Assembly: GCA_930367205.1 (NCBI GenBank)
Contig: OV884014.1
Location: 73,449,104-73,513,103, forward strand
DNA from: Acanthosoma haemorrhoidale
Taxonomy: Eukaryota; Arthropoda; Insecta; Hemiptera; Acanthosomatidae
DNA length: 64,000 bases
Reading direction: 5' to 3'
The position numbers and the translations under genes are program-made. The notes beneath the pieces are model-generated. The model made no database searches and was not told the DNA's origin. It was given only the letters and a program-made list of their open reading frames with translations. This document shows positions 12,897-21,612 of the stretch, in pieces; positions within the stretch are counted from its first letter, which is position 1, and each line of letters starts with the position of its first letter.

Positions 12897-12974
12897 TCCC
12901 TGCTGCTGCTACCTATGAGATACAGCAGGGACTTCGTGCGTTGGACACCGGTCTGGGGTTTTGTCGAGACCGGT
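12897..12974. other. Two consecutive hairpins
   Basis: A 9-bp perfect stem (TCCCTGCTG at 12897-12905 pairs with CAGCAGGGA at 12923-12931) is followed by an 8-bp perfect stem (ACCGGTCT at 12947-12954 pairs with AGACCGGT at 12967-12974). The pair lies in a GC-richer patch just upstream of the LINE A insertion site. It could be part of a structured RNA or an older repeat. I cannot assign it to a family. Confidence 0.4.
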
Positions 12975-13074
12975 CACTTTGGATCCTAGCTTCGTTGTAG
13001 TAGCATCAAAATTTGTCGAGTGCCGAGATTAACTTATGAGATTAATTTGTCGAATCCTAAGTTATCGGTTTTAA

Positions 13075-13084
13075 TCTGATGATA
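13075..13084 (+). repeat. Target-site duplication of LINE copy A, 5' copy
   Basis: TCTGATGATA here is repeated at 16841-16850, immediately after the A tail of copy A. This fixes the element as 13085-16840. Confidence 0.95.
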
Positions 13085-13085
13085 A

Positions 13086-13814
13086 ATAACAAACGTGTTG
13101 CGCGAGGATAGGCAACAGGATAAAACAATAAAAACGGCATTGCCACTGTACTTTGTTGATCTCGAGAGGACACCTGGAGTTGAGAAGATATACGACCTAA
13201 CAAACCTGTACTACACTAGGGTACAGGTTGAAAAACCGTATCCCAATCGCGATATCGTCCAGTGCCATAACTGTCAGGCGTATGGGCATACAAAATCTTA
13301 CTGCCACCACCCTCCCAGGTGTGTTAAGTGCAGTGGGCAGCACAAAACCAAATTGTGCAAAAAGCCCCTTAAATCGCCTGCAGTATGCGTGCTTTGCCAG
13401 CAAGGACATCCAGCCAACTACAAGGGCTGCGAGGCATACAGAACGCTGAAGTCCAGGACAGAACAACGTCGACAGCCAGAAGAGAAAAAACTTGCAGCAA
13501 GAAGCGGCCCAGCCAGAAATTTGAGGCCTTTTGTCTCTTTTGCCGATGCCGTTTGTAACAGAGAGCAGTCACAGGCACCGCCCACTCCCTGTCCACAAGA
13601 TCACCTTTCCCAGCATTCCATTCATCCCGTTAACCCTCAAGCTCAATCCCATCCTCAACCACACATCTCGCATATTCCTCCACCTTCAAGTTCTTCGGAT
13701 CTTACTAGCCTATTAACCTCATTCCTTACAGAGTTCAGAACCCTAATTACCCCTCTCATTTCCCTTCTTACAAATCTTGTCTCCTACCTTATCCCCGTTA
13801 AACAAAATCCATAA
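13086..13814 (+). CDS. LINE copy A ORF1, gag-like protein (5'-truncated)
   Basis: This is the nucleic-acid-binding gag-like protein of a Jockey-clade LINE, which coats the element RNA. The frame enters directly from the truncation point (ITNVLREDRQQDK). It contains ALPLYFVDLE, a motif typical of Jockey gag proteins, then three zinc knuckles near residues 60-120: C-x2-C-x4-H-x4-C, C-x2-C-x3-H-x4-C and C-x2-C-x3-H-x6-C. A Pro/Ser-rich C-terminus follows. There is no genuine start codon. The GTG at 13095 is only the first start-like codon. The frame ends with TAA directly before the first codon of ORF2. Confidence 0.9.
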   Translation: MTNVLREDRQQDKTIKTALPLYFVDLERTPGVEKIYDLTNLYYTRVQVEKPYPNRDIVQCHNCQAYGHTKSYCHHPPRCVKCSGQHKTKLCKKPLKSPAVCVLCQQGHPANYKGCEAYRTLKSRTEQRRQPEEKKLAARSGPARNLRPFVSFADAVCNREQSQAPPTPCPQDHLSQHSIHPVNPQAQSHPQPHISHIPPPSSSSDLTSLLTSFLTEFRTLITPLISLLTNLVSYLIPVKQNP

Positions 13815-16505
13815 GTGGATCCTTCCGACTCCTTATCCATTCTCCTTTGGAATGCGAATGGTGTTCGCACCCACACTAACGAACTGACAGCACTACTCCA
13901 CGACAAAAACATCGACGTAGCTCTCATTTCTGAAACAAGACTAACGAGTAAACGACCATTTACTGTTCGACAGTACAAGACTTATCGAACTGATCACCCA
14001 GATGGAACAGCTCATGCAGGTACCGCTGACATTGTCCATAACTCCATATCCCACCACATAGTTCCTCTGGTGGCACATGATTTCCTTCAATCCACTGCAG
14101 TGTCAATCACCACCTTCACTTTTCCCCTTACACTAGCATCAGTGTACTGCCCTCCCAATAAATCCATTTCCGACTCCCAATTCATCTCCTTTCTAGACTC
14201 CATAGGACATCGTTTCCTTGTGGGTGGGGACTTTAATGCGAAGCACCTACACTGGGGGTCAAGATCCACTAATACACGAGGACGTACTTTGCTGTCTGCA
14301 CTCACACGGAAACATTGCTCCACTATCACTCCTGACACAGCCACCTATTGGCCATCTGATCCCAACCGAAATCCTGATCTCCTTGACTTCATTTTTTACA
14401 ATAGTTTAGGAACACTTAACTATTCACTCACGCGCCTCGATGACCTCTCCTCTGATCATAGTCCTTTATTATTAACCATTTCCCTAAGACCAATTCACAA
14501 ACTGCCTCCTCCTTCATTTATTAGGGGCCCAGTTGACTGGGACCACTTCCGCCAGCTTCTTACGGAGTCCGTAAACCTCAAATTGTCCCTGAAAACATCC
14601 CAAGACCTAGACGATGCAGTGCATTCTTTCACTACTCTGGTCCAGAGGTCGGCTTGGGAGGCATCGTCACCCCATCGTCACCCAAAAATCCATAATCATA
14701 ATCGTTTACCTCAGCATCTCAAAGACCTAATCCAATCCAAACGCCGCTCCAGAACAGTGTGGCAAAGATCCCGACATCCTGCTGATCGCCGCTCGTACAA
14801 TCAGTACTGCCGATTGGTAAAGCGGCGATTGGCATCCTTCCGTTCCGATTCTTTCAATTCCTACCTCTCCTCTCTGTCTACCAGGGATAACTCGTTGTGG
14901 AATGTAACCAAAAAAATCGTAAAGTATCAACCTGTTTCACATCCACTCCGTCGTGATGATGGGTCCTGGGCGGCTTCGGATGGGGATAGGTTGGAGGAAT
15001 TTGCTCTGCATCTTACCCATACTTTCACACCTCACCTTTCTCATCAAAGCCATACTCACAGCACAACTGTGGAAGATTTCCTTACTTCACCTATTCCTCT
15101 CTCTCTTCCACCAAAAGCCGTTAATCCCTCTGAGGTCAAATACCTTCTGAAAAACTTACCTTACCGAAAATCCCCTGGATATGATCTCCTTACTCCTCAA
15201 ATTCTCAAACAGCTTCCTCCTAAAGCCATAATCTTTTTAACCTATATATACAATTGCATTATCCGAACGACGCACTTTCCTCTCCTCTGGAAACATTCCA
15301 TTATTGTCCCATTCGCCAAACCCGGTAAAGCACCCAATGACGCCTCATCTTACCGTCCAATTAGCCTACTCCCTATCCTCTCAAAAATATTTGAGAAACT
15401 CCTACTAAAACGTCTACTTCCAATTGTTGAATCCAAAAACCTTTTTCCCACACACCAGTTTGGTTTCCGCCAACGACATTCCACTGCTCAACAAGGCCTT
15501 CGCGTTGTTGATCACATCTCCTCAGCCCTTGAAACCAAACAGTATTGCACTGCTGCCTTTCTCGATATAGCTCAAGCTTTTGACAGGGTTTGGCACGCAG
15601 GTTTGCTCTACAAGCTCAAAAGATATTTACCACAGACCCTTTTCCTAATCCTACAGTCCTACCTTTCAAACCGCCTCTTCCAAGTCCGCTGTGGTTTAGA
15701 ATACTCTAACTACTATACCATAAGTGCAGGAGTTCCACAGGGCAGTGTCCTGGGCCCCATCCTCTATAACCTATACACCGCTGATGTCCCCTCTACTCCC
15801 AATACCTTCTTGGCCACATTTGCAGATGACACTGCAGTCTTGTCATCCCACCCAGACCCCGACGTAGCATCCCATAACCTTCAAAAACACCTTGACGAGA
15901 TCGAGTATTGGTGCAACCAATGGCGGATCAAAGTTAATGAAGCAAAATGCTCCCACATTACCTTCAACCTATGTCGCAAGTCTTGTCCACTAGTTTATTT
16001 TAATTCTATTCCTCTCCCTGTATCCGAGACAGTACGGTACTTAGGCTTCCATCTTGACAAACGACTGACCTGGAACCCACATACGAGACTAAAAAGACAA
16101 GAACTAAACAGACGCTTTGGACAACTGTACAGACTACTTCAAAGGACATCCCATCTCTCAATAGAAAATAAACTACTAATCTACAAAGTTATACTTAAAC
16201 CAATCTGGACATACGGAATAGAGCTATGGGGGACAGCAAAAAAGTCGAACATCAAGCGTATCCAATCCTTTCAATCAAAAGTCCTGAGAACAATAGTAAA
16301 TGCCCCTTATTATGTCAGCAACAAAACCCTTCATAACGACCTTAACATACCCTACATTCTAGAACTCATCCCTTCCAAGTTTATGAAATTCCACAGTAGC
16401 CTTTCCTACCACCCTAATCCTGTAGCACAGTCATTGCACTGCGCCACTCATCCCTATAATCCTCCTCGGAGACTGAAACGGCAGTGGCCTCGTGACCTGC
16501 TATAA
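13815..16505 (+). CDS. LINE copy A ORF2, endonuclease-reverse transcriptase
   Basis: This 896-codon open frame encodes the enzyme that nicks the target and copies the element RNA into DNA at the nick. The N-terminal third is an APE-type endonuclease with LLWNANGV, ISETRL (catalytic Glu), VGGDFNAKH and SSDHSPLL (around residue 213). The reverse transcriptase follows, with SSYRPISLLPILSKIFEKLL, QFGFRQRHST, AAFLDIAQAFDRVWH, AGVPQGSVLGP, FADD (about 672-675), and VRYLGFHLDKRLTW. No RNase H domain is present, as expected for Jockey-type elements. It starts at a GTG immediately after the ORF1 TAA, in the same frame. An ancestral ATG mutated to GTG is the simplest explanation. An 11-bp tandem duplication near 14663-14684 keeps this frame open, and copy B has only one unit. 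Confidence 0.95.
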   Translation: MDPSDSLSILLWNANGVRTHTNELTALLHDKNIDVALISETRLTSKRPFTVRQYKTYRTDHPDGTAHAGTADIVHNSISHHIVPLVAHDFLQSTAVSITTFTFPLTLASVYCPPNKSISDSQFISFLDSIGHRFLVGGDFNAKHLHWGSRSTNTRGRTLLSALTRKHCSTITPDTATYWPSDPNRNPDLLDFIFYNSLGTLNYSLTRLDDLSSDHSPLLLTISLRPIHKLPPPSFIRGPVDWDHFRQLLTESVNLKLSLKTSQDLDDAVHSFTTLVQRSAWEASSPHRHPKIHNHNRLPQHLKDLIQSKRRSRTVWQRSRHPADRRSYNQYCRLVKRRLASFRSDSFNSYLSSLSTRDNSLWNVTKKIVKYQPVSHPLRRDDGSWAASDGDRLEEFALHLTHTFTPHLSHQSHTHSTTVEDFLTSPIPLSLPPKAVNPSEVKYLLKNLPYRKSPGYDLLTPQILKQLPPKAIIFLTYIYNCIIRTTHFPLLWKHSIIVPFAKPGKAPNDASSYRPISLLPILSKIFEKLLLKRLLPIVESKNLFPTHQFGFRQRHSTAQQGLRVVDHISSALETKQYCTAAFLDIAQAFDRVWHAGLLYKLKRYLPQTLFLILQSYLSNRLFQVRCGLEYSNYYTISAGVPQGSVLGPILYNLYTADVPSTPNTFLATFADDTAVLSSHPDPDVASHNLQKHLDEIEYWCNQWRIKVNEAKCSHITFNLCRKSCPLVYFNSIPLPVSETVRYLGFHLDKRLTWNPHTRLKRQELNRRFGQLYRLLQRTSHLSIENKLLIYKVILKPIWTYGIELWGTAKKSNIKRIQSFQSKVLRTIVNAPYYVSNKTLHNDLNIPYILELIPSKFMKFHSSLSYHPNPVAQSLHCATHPYNPPRRLKRQWPRDLL

Positions 16506-16840
16506 ACGCGTGACAGTGGGAGTCCTGGCAATGGCCAGTTTCTCCAATCATGTCCTGAGCGTCTGTGGCTCTCGCGCTCTTAGTCAGCCTCCACTGGCTA
16601 GTATCCGGTGACGCGGCTGACGGAGGAGCGTGGGGGACTTCCCAAGACTCCGCTTTCTCTTCGCGGTGGATTTGGGGGGTCTCTGGGCTGTCTGTAAATA
16701 TTGTATGAATGAGCGAGTGAATGATGAACTGTAAATATGGTATGAATGAGAGCATTTATCTTAATTACTTATTGCCTTATAAAAGGCAGATTGTAATTTT
16801 AGCACAATAAAGAATTATAATAATATAAAAAAAAAAAAAA
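16506..16840 (+). other. LINE copy A 3' UTR and A tail
   Basis: This 3' UTR is the diagnostic sequence for family 1 and recurs as fragments at 2.3, 5.2, 19.2-19.6, 24.3-24.6, 31.8 and 46.8 kb. It ends with GGCAGATTGTAATTTTAGCA, AATAAAG and the A tail. Confidence 0.9.
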
Positions 16841-16850
16841 TCTGATGATA
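16841..16850 (+). repeat. Target-site duplication of LINE copy A, 3' copy
   Basis: TCTGATGATA is repeated exactly from 13075-13084. Confidence 0.95.
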
Positions 16851-17552
16851 GTCATAACAGATGATACATGGTTCGGCAGTTTGTTGTATCCTTTGCCTGA
16901 AATCGAGGAAAACAGTCAGAAACCATCCATTAGGCCAGAAGCTCATGCCCGAGTCTGGACCGATCGCCAGACAGGTAAAAGGGGATTGATTCCTAAAATT
17001 TTCCTTTCAATTTCGATCTATCCGATCCCGAAAACCACCCCTTTTCCCTTACAGAGAGACGGGTCAGCGGCGACGGGATTCTGCTATTGGTGGTTAGCTT
17101 GGAATTGATCGAATCTAAAATTATTAATTTATTGATTATTAATATAATTTGTTATGTTTTACTCGATTTCGGTATTTGTCGTCGTTATTTGATATCACAG
17201 TCCACTGTTAGTTCTCTATCAGAGAAATAACTTGAAAACTCGTTCGTTCTAATTCTGACCTAAAATTGAATATTGGTGATCTCACAGCTAATTTATTCGC
17301 GTTCACAGAATTTAATGTGCCGATATAACAAATAATAACTTTCCTTAAAAGTTTAAGAATATCTAATTTTAACATGTTAATGTAAATCATTTAGAAAATT
17401 TTTTTTACCGTGTATTGTAAAAGTTTTATAATTACACACGACGTCAAACATGTGTTGTATCAATGGTAACATGGAGGTTATGTTTCTGTATTGGTTGTTA
17501 AGTGTAAACCGGTATAGAATGGAGAATTCATGAAAACAAATAGGTTACCACA
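16851..17552. other. Intergenic DNA upstream of transporter gene 2
   Basis: From 16851 to about 17100 the sequence is GC-richer than what follows. It may continue the pre-insertion sequence at 12.9-13.07 kb that LINE A split. From 17100 to 17552 it is AT-rich and may include the promoter or 5' UTR of gene 2. I see no clear core-promoter motif. Confidence 0.4.
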
Positions 17553-20500
17553 ATGGCAGGGAAACTATGGATCAGGACTAAACCTCCCATGCACCAGATG
17601 GGGCAATGGATTTCTACAGTTGTGGGTATCTATCTAGTATTACTTTCTTTGCAACATATAGTACATTTTTTAATTATGCGTAGGTATTATTTATTGAAAA
17701 AATATCATTCATCAGAGTTGCCATGATAAGAATAAAGAGTCAAAAAAAGAGACAGCAGTGCCATTAAAACCCCTCAGTATTATGTCGAGGTTCTAGAGGG
17801 GAATCGTTCACAAGGGAATAAAACGTTCAATTAATTTAATAATTTTTGTAGTGACTTTTTTTTTTTTTAAATCCAAAAATCCTGTTTTCATCCATATACA
17901 AGTATTTTAAAGTCATTTGTGAAATTTTCCGTAGAGGTCTCATTTAGCATGGGAAAACAACAAGAACATATTTATAAAAAAACTATAAGCAGGGTATCAA
18001 ATAAGATCAAGACATTCTGATTAAAAATAGGTAATTGTATTTTTTCCTAAAATACAATTTAAAAAATACAGTGATTTGTTGTTCAGATATACGCAATTAA
18101 GCGCTGCATTTCTATTTGACGGCGATGTCGTCGACGATAATAACAATACATGGTGAATAATAAGGGTCAGTAATAATACAACAGGTAATCAAACAACGAA
18201 TAATTTGATATTATACTGAGTATTATTTTTTAATTAATCACTAGGTCATAGGCGTTCCATACATCTTCTGTGATGAAACTGATTCTCGTTTTCTTCATTC
18301 CTTCAATAGTTATTTCAGTTCATTTCTGATTCAAAACCTTTCTGTTCCGGAATTCTTTCTCCCATAGCGTTCTCCACAGTTAATGAGTGAACGAGTTACC
18401 TGCTTCAAAGTCATTATTTACCAGCTGTACAATATTTTCTGTTAGTTGTTTGAAAGCTTTACTCTATTTATTATAAAATAGACAGTTCATGGAGAAATAA
18501 AAGTATGTGCGAGAAACGTGATTCAGATGATAGATAATACGTATATTGGAAATAAATTATAATCATAAAAATAATAAATTGAAGGTAGTAAATTTGTCAA
18601 ATTTACAGAGAATCCTTAGCTAAACTGTTGGCAGAATCTTTCAGACCGACATCCTTCAGATCCTTGGATGCTCATCCAGTATTTGTTTAAGTCAATGACC
18701 CCCACCACTCTTGTTGTGCTCATCATTAGCTCTGCAGGTATGATACTGCGTCCAATTTTTCACAGTTATCTTCACCGTCCGTCATCTTCCTATTTGAAGT
18801 GTGTAGGTTTGTTTAGCATTGACAAAGTTAGATACGCTTTTTAGAAATACATCCTTCTCGCTTTGTCCACTACAGCAGTACGTATTCTTTAGTACTGTTT
18901 ATGCATATATTTATAACTGCATTTTAAAACCACGCATTATCCCTTACATTAGAAATGTTCCATTATTGTCCTAATCCACAAACCTGGAACGTCTCCTGCG
19001 ATCACGCGTCATATTATCACACCTTTATTAGCCTGTTTCCTATCCTCTCAATCAAAAGTATTCGAAAGAATCCTGCTCAAACGCCTCCAAGCTTAGATTT
19101 CTGAAATAAGTGGCAATGACTCTCACATCAATAGATTCCGTAAGTAATTTTACTTACGAATACATTTTTTTTTATAAACAACTTTATTATGATGAAATTA
19201 CAATCTGCCTTAATACTTAATAGGCAATAAATAATTGAGATACATGTTTTCATTCATACCATATTTACAATTTATCATTCGCTCGCACATTCATACAATA
19301 TTTACAAACAGCCCAGGGGCCCCCCAAGTCCACATGGCTGTTGCCTCCCTCGCATGCGAAAGAGGAAGCGGAGTCTTGGAAAGTCCCCCACGCTCCTTTT
19401 TTTTTTTTTTTTTTTTCCATAGCCCCTTTAAATTTACAGATATATAATTATAGATCCTCTGGCGAATCTATTTACAAATTATTCTGTATTTCCTGTAGCA
19501 TTACTACATTATATACAGGTTTATTACACGCTCCCCCACCAGCCACGTCACCGAATACGAGCGAGGCTGACTAAGAGTGCGAGAGTCGAATAAATTAGGG
19601 ATAAATAAATGATATTTCGACCAGTGGCATACGTGGCTGTTAGAAAAGGGCGTCAAACTGTTGATAACCAGTGTGGTCCCAATGTTACTTAATTAAAAAA
19701 TGAGTCACCTTACTAGCCCTGGTTTTTTTCTAAATGATTTTGACTTTAGTCAAAGTTAGCGAATACGCTAACTCTATAAGAATAATGATACTTCTGGAAA
19801 ACAGAAAAATTCACCTCAGTATTTCAATCAACGCGTCCAATGCTGTCTAAGAGAGTATGATATATACTTGAATCTAATTCAGATGGTGCCTATTAAACCT
19901 GTTAGTGGTGGTAGGACCTCTTGTGAAACATCAATATAAACAAATAAGGAATGTTATTTAAAAAAAGAGTCAACAAGTTGCGATATCAGAAGGGTATACA
20001 TTTTAATATATATGTTACCAAAAGTTTGTGTTAATTTATGTAGTAAATGACATTGAGAGGTTTCCCGATCCTTATATATTTATATATGTAATTTAGAAAA
20101 TAAATTTTTAACACATTCTATCTTTTGAAAATTACTTTTGTATATGTTTATTTCAGTTTCGTGTTGTTTCTTCACATCTGGTATGGCTATGGCCTGGACA
20201 TCACCGGCCTTCGCAAAAATTAAAGATGAGGAAGTTGATTTCACGCTGGAACAATACGAGATGTCTCTCATAGCCGCTATACCTTTCGCTGGTAGATTCT
20301 TCTCCCCTCTGCCAATGAGCTATGTGATGGACCTAGTAGGCCGAAAAGCCTGCCTCATTGTCGGAAGGCTGTTGCAAATGGTCCATTGGATAATGTTGTA
20401 TTTCTTTCACAATGTCTGGGTACTGTACTCGGCGAGACTGATCAATGGCTGGTATTCTGGGATGGCACTCTTCACCTTGCCCGTCTACATTGGAGAGACC

Positions 20501-21520
20501 ACGCACAAGCACAACAGGGGTCGAGCACAAGGAGTCATGAACGTTCATTTCTTACTGGGCATTGTATTTGAGAGCGCCGTTGGTGCTACGCTCTCATACG
20601 ACAATCTGGTTTTAGCCTCAGGAGGATTGGATCTCTTCTTGCTCCTGTTCATATTCTTAATCCCGGAAACGCCTTACTATTACATCATGCGGGAAAGAAT
20701 GAACGAAGCAGAGATTAGCCTGCAGTGGCTTCGAGGAAGGGACGAGGACGTGAGTAAAGAGTTGAGGAGGATCGAGAGGAACATGAAAGAACAGCTTACG
20801 GTTAGGAGCAAGTACAAGGATATCTTCCGGGTGAAGTCATACCGCAAATCGTTCTTCATGGTCTCAGGCCTCATGTTGATTCAGCGTACATCCGGTATGA
20901 CGGCCATCATACCCTACGGCAGCTTCATAGTTCCGGACACATCGTGGATGCCTAGCTCAAAAGGGCCGATACTCCTCAATAGCACTTATCTTATCATGTG
21001 CGCAGTTTCTGGCTTCTTCGTCGACAGTTGGGGGCGCAAGAACTTCCTGATTCTATCGAGTTTAGGTACCGCCATCTTCATGGTAGGTTGTGCGGTATGG
21101 TTCTACTTGAAATACGCTGACTACGACGTGGCTGGCACCGAGTGGATAGTGATAATTTTCCTCGTTGCTCAGGCCGGCTTCTATTCTACCGGTTACTTTT
21201 ACATCCCGACGCTTGTCATGTCAGAGCTGTTCCCGATGAACATCAAGGCGAAAGCGAACGCTTTAGGAGCAACGTTGGCCGTGGGCGTTTCAACCGTCGT
21301 TGTGTATATATTCCTCCCACTGTCCTACGCCTATGGATTGTATACAAATTTTATTATTTTCTCGGTGAGCAATATCATCGGAGTCCTCTTCAGTTCTGCG
21401 GTAATGATCGAAACGAAAGGCAAGAGCTTAGAAGCGATTCAGGCTATGCTAGAAGGAAAGAAATACTCCTCGGAGAGCACGATCGGCTTCCCAAGTGAGA
21501 CAGAACTAGAAAATGACTGA
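17553..21520 (+). CDS. Tret1-like: Facilitated trehalose transporter Tret1-like, gene 2 (2 coding exons)
   Basis: This is the tandem paralogue of gene 1, an MFS sugar porter inferred to move trehalose or a related sugar across the plasma membrane. Exon 1 is 17553-17625 (begins MAGKLWIRTKPPMHQMGQW), with donor G|GTATCT. The intron is 17626-20156 (2,531 nt, phase 1, same position as in gene 1). Exon 2 is 20157-21520 after TTTATTTCAG. The product is 478 residues, with 12 expected helices. Motifs are DLVGRK in loop 2-3, NRGRAQG, PETPYYY after helix 6, QRTSGM in helix 7 (second Q of QQxSG replaced by R), DSWGRK in loop 8-9 and ETKGKSLE (about 443-450). An acidic tail ends SETELEND. The intron carries LINE fragments, and the frame is uninterrupted. 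Substrate is by family inference. Confidence 0.9.
18932..19140 (+). mobile_element. Diverged LINE reverse-transcriptase fragment
   Basis: This is similar in order and wording to the family 1 RT segment encoding FPLLWKHSIIVPF to SLLPILSKIFEKLLLKRL (A-positions about 15272-15480). It differs at many sites and is interrupted. It lies in the intron of transporter gene 2 and represents an older or related family. Confidence 0.6.
19165..19590 (-). mobile_element. LINE family 1 3' UTR fragment (copy G), split by family 2
   Basis: On the minus strand this is the family 1 3' UTR with its AATAAAGTTGTTTATA-type tail at the left edge. It is split at 19397-19526 by a family 2 LINE tail. The two halves rejoin when one copy of the 8-bp duplication CACGCTCC is removed. 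It lies inside the intron of transporter gene 2. Confidence 0.85.
19397..19526 (-). mobile_element. LINE family 2 tail inserted in family 1 3' UTR
   Basis: This 130-bp, extremely 5'-truncated insertion has a T run of about 22 (the A tail on the minus strand) followed by the family 2 3' end. It is flanked by the direct repeat CACGCTCC (19389-19396 and 19527-19534), which marks target-primed insertion. Confidence 0.9.
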
Positions 21521-21612
21521 ATTCGTACTGTTGGTTCGAAACAGGGAGCAAATAAACTCCTGTGATTACTATAGTACTAACTTCTTCTATTAGGTACAAA
21601 CAATTAAATAAA
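21521..21612 (+). promoter_or_regulatory. 3' UTR and poly(A) signal of transporter gene 2
   Basis: A canonical AATAAA occurs at 21607-21612, about 87 nt after the stop codon. Confidence 0.5.

Larger units (their letters stand above)
13085..16840 (+). mobile_element. Jockey-type LINE family 1, copy A (most complete)
   Basis: This is a non-LTR retrotransposon copy of 3.76 kb. It contains a partial ORF1 (gag-like), a complete ORF2 (endonuclease plus reverse transcriptase), a 3' UTR of about 320 bases and an A tail at about 16827-16840. It is bounded by a 10-bp target-site duplication. The 5' end is cut within ORF1, so the 5' UTR and promoter are missing and this copy cannot be a complete source element. 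The intact ORF2 and clean duplication indicate a fairly recent insertion between the two transporter genes. Confidence 0.97.

Noticed and set aside
19165..19590. Twin-primed inversion of one LINE (RT piece at 18.9 kb plus tail here)
   Set aside because: The inverted piece lies beyond the 3' tail side rather than the 5' side, so the geometry does not fit twin priming.
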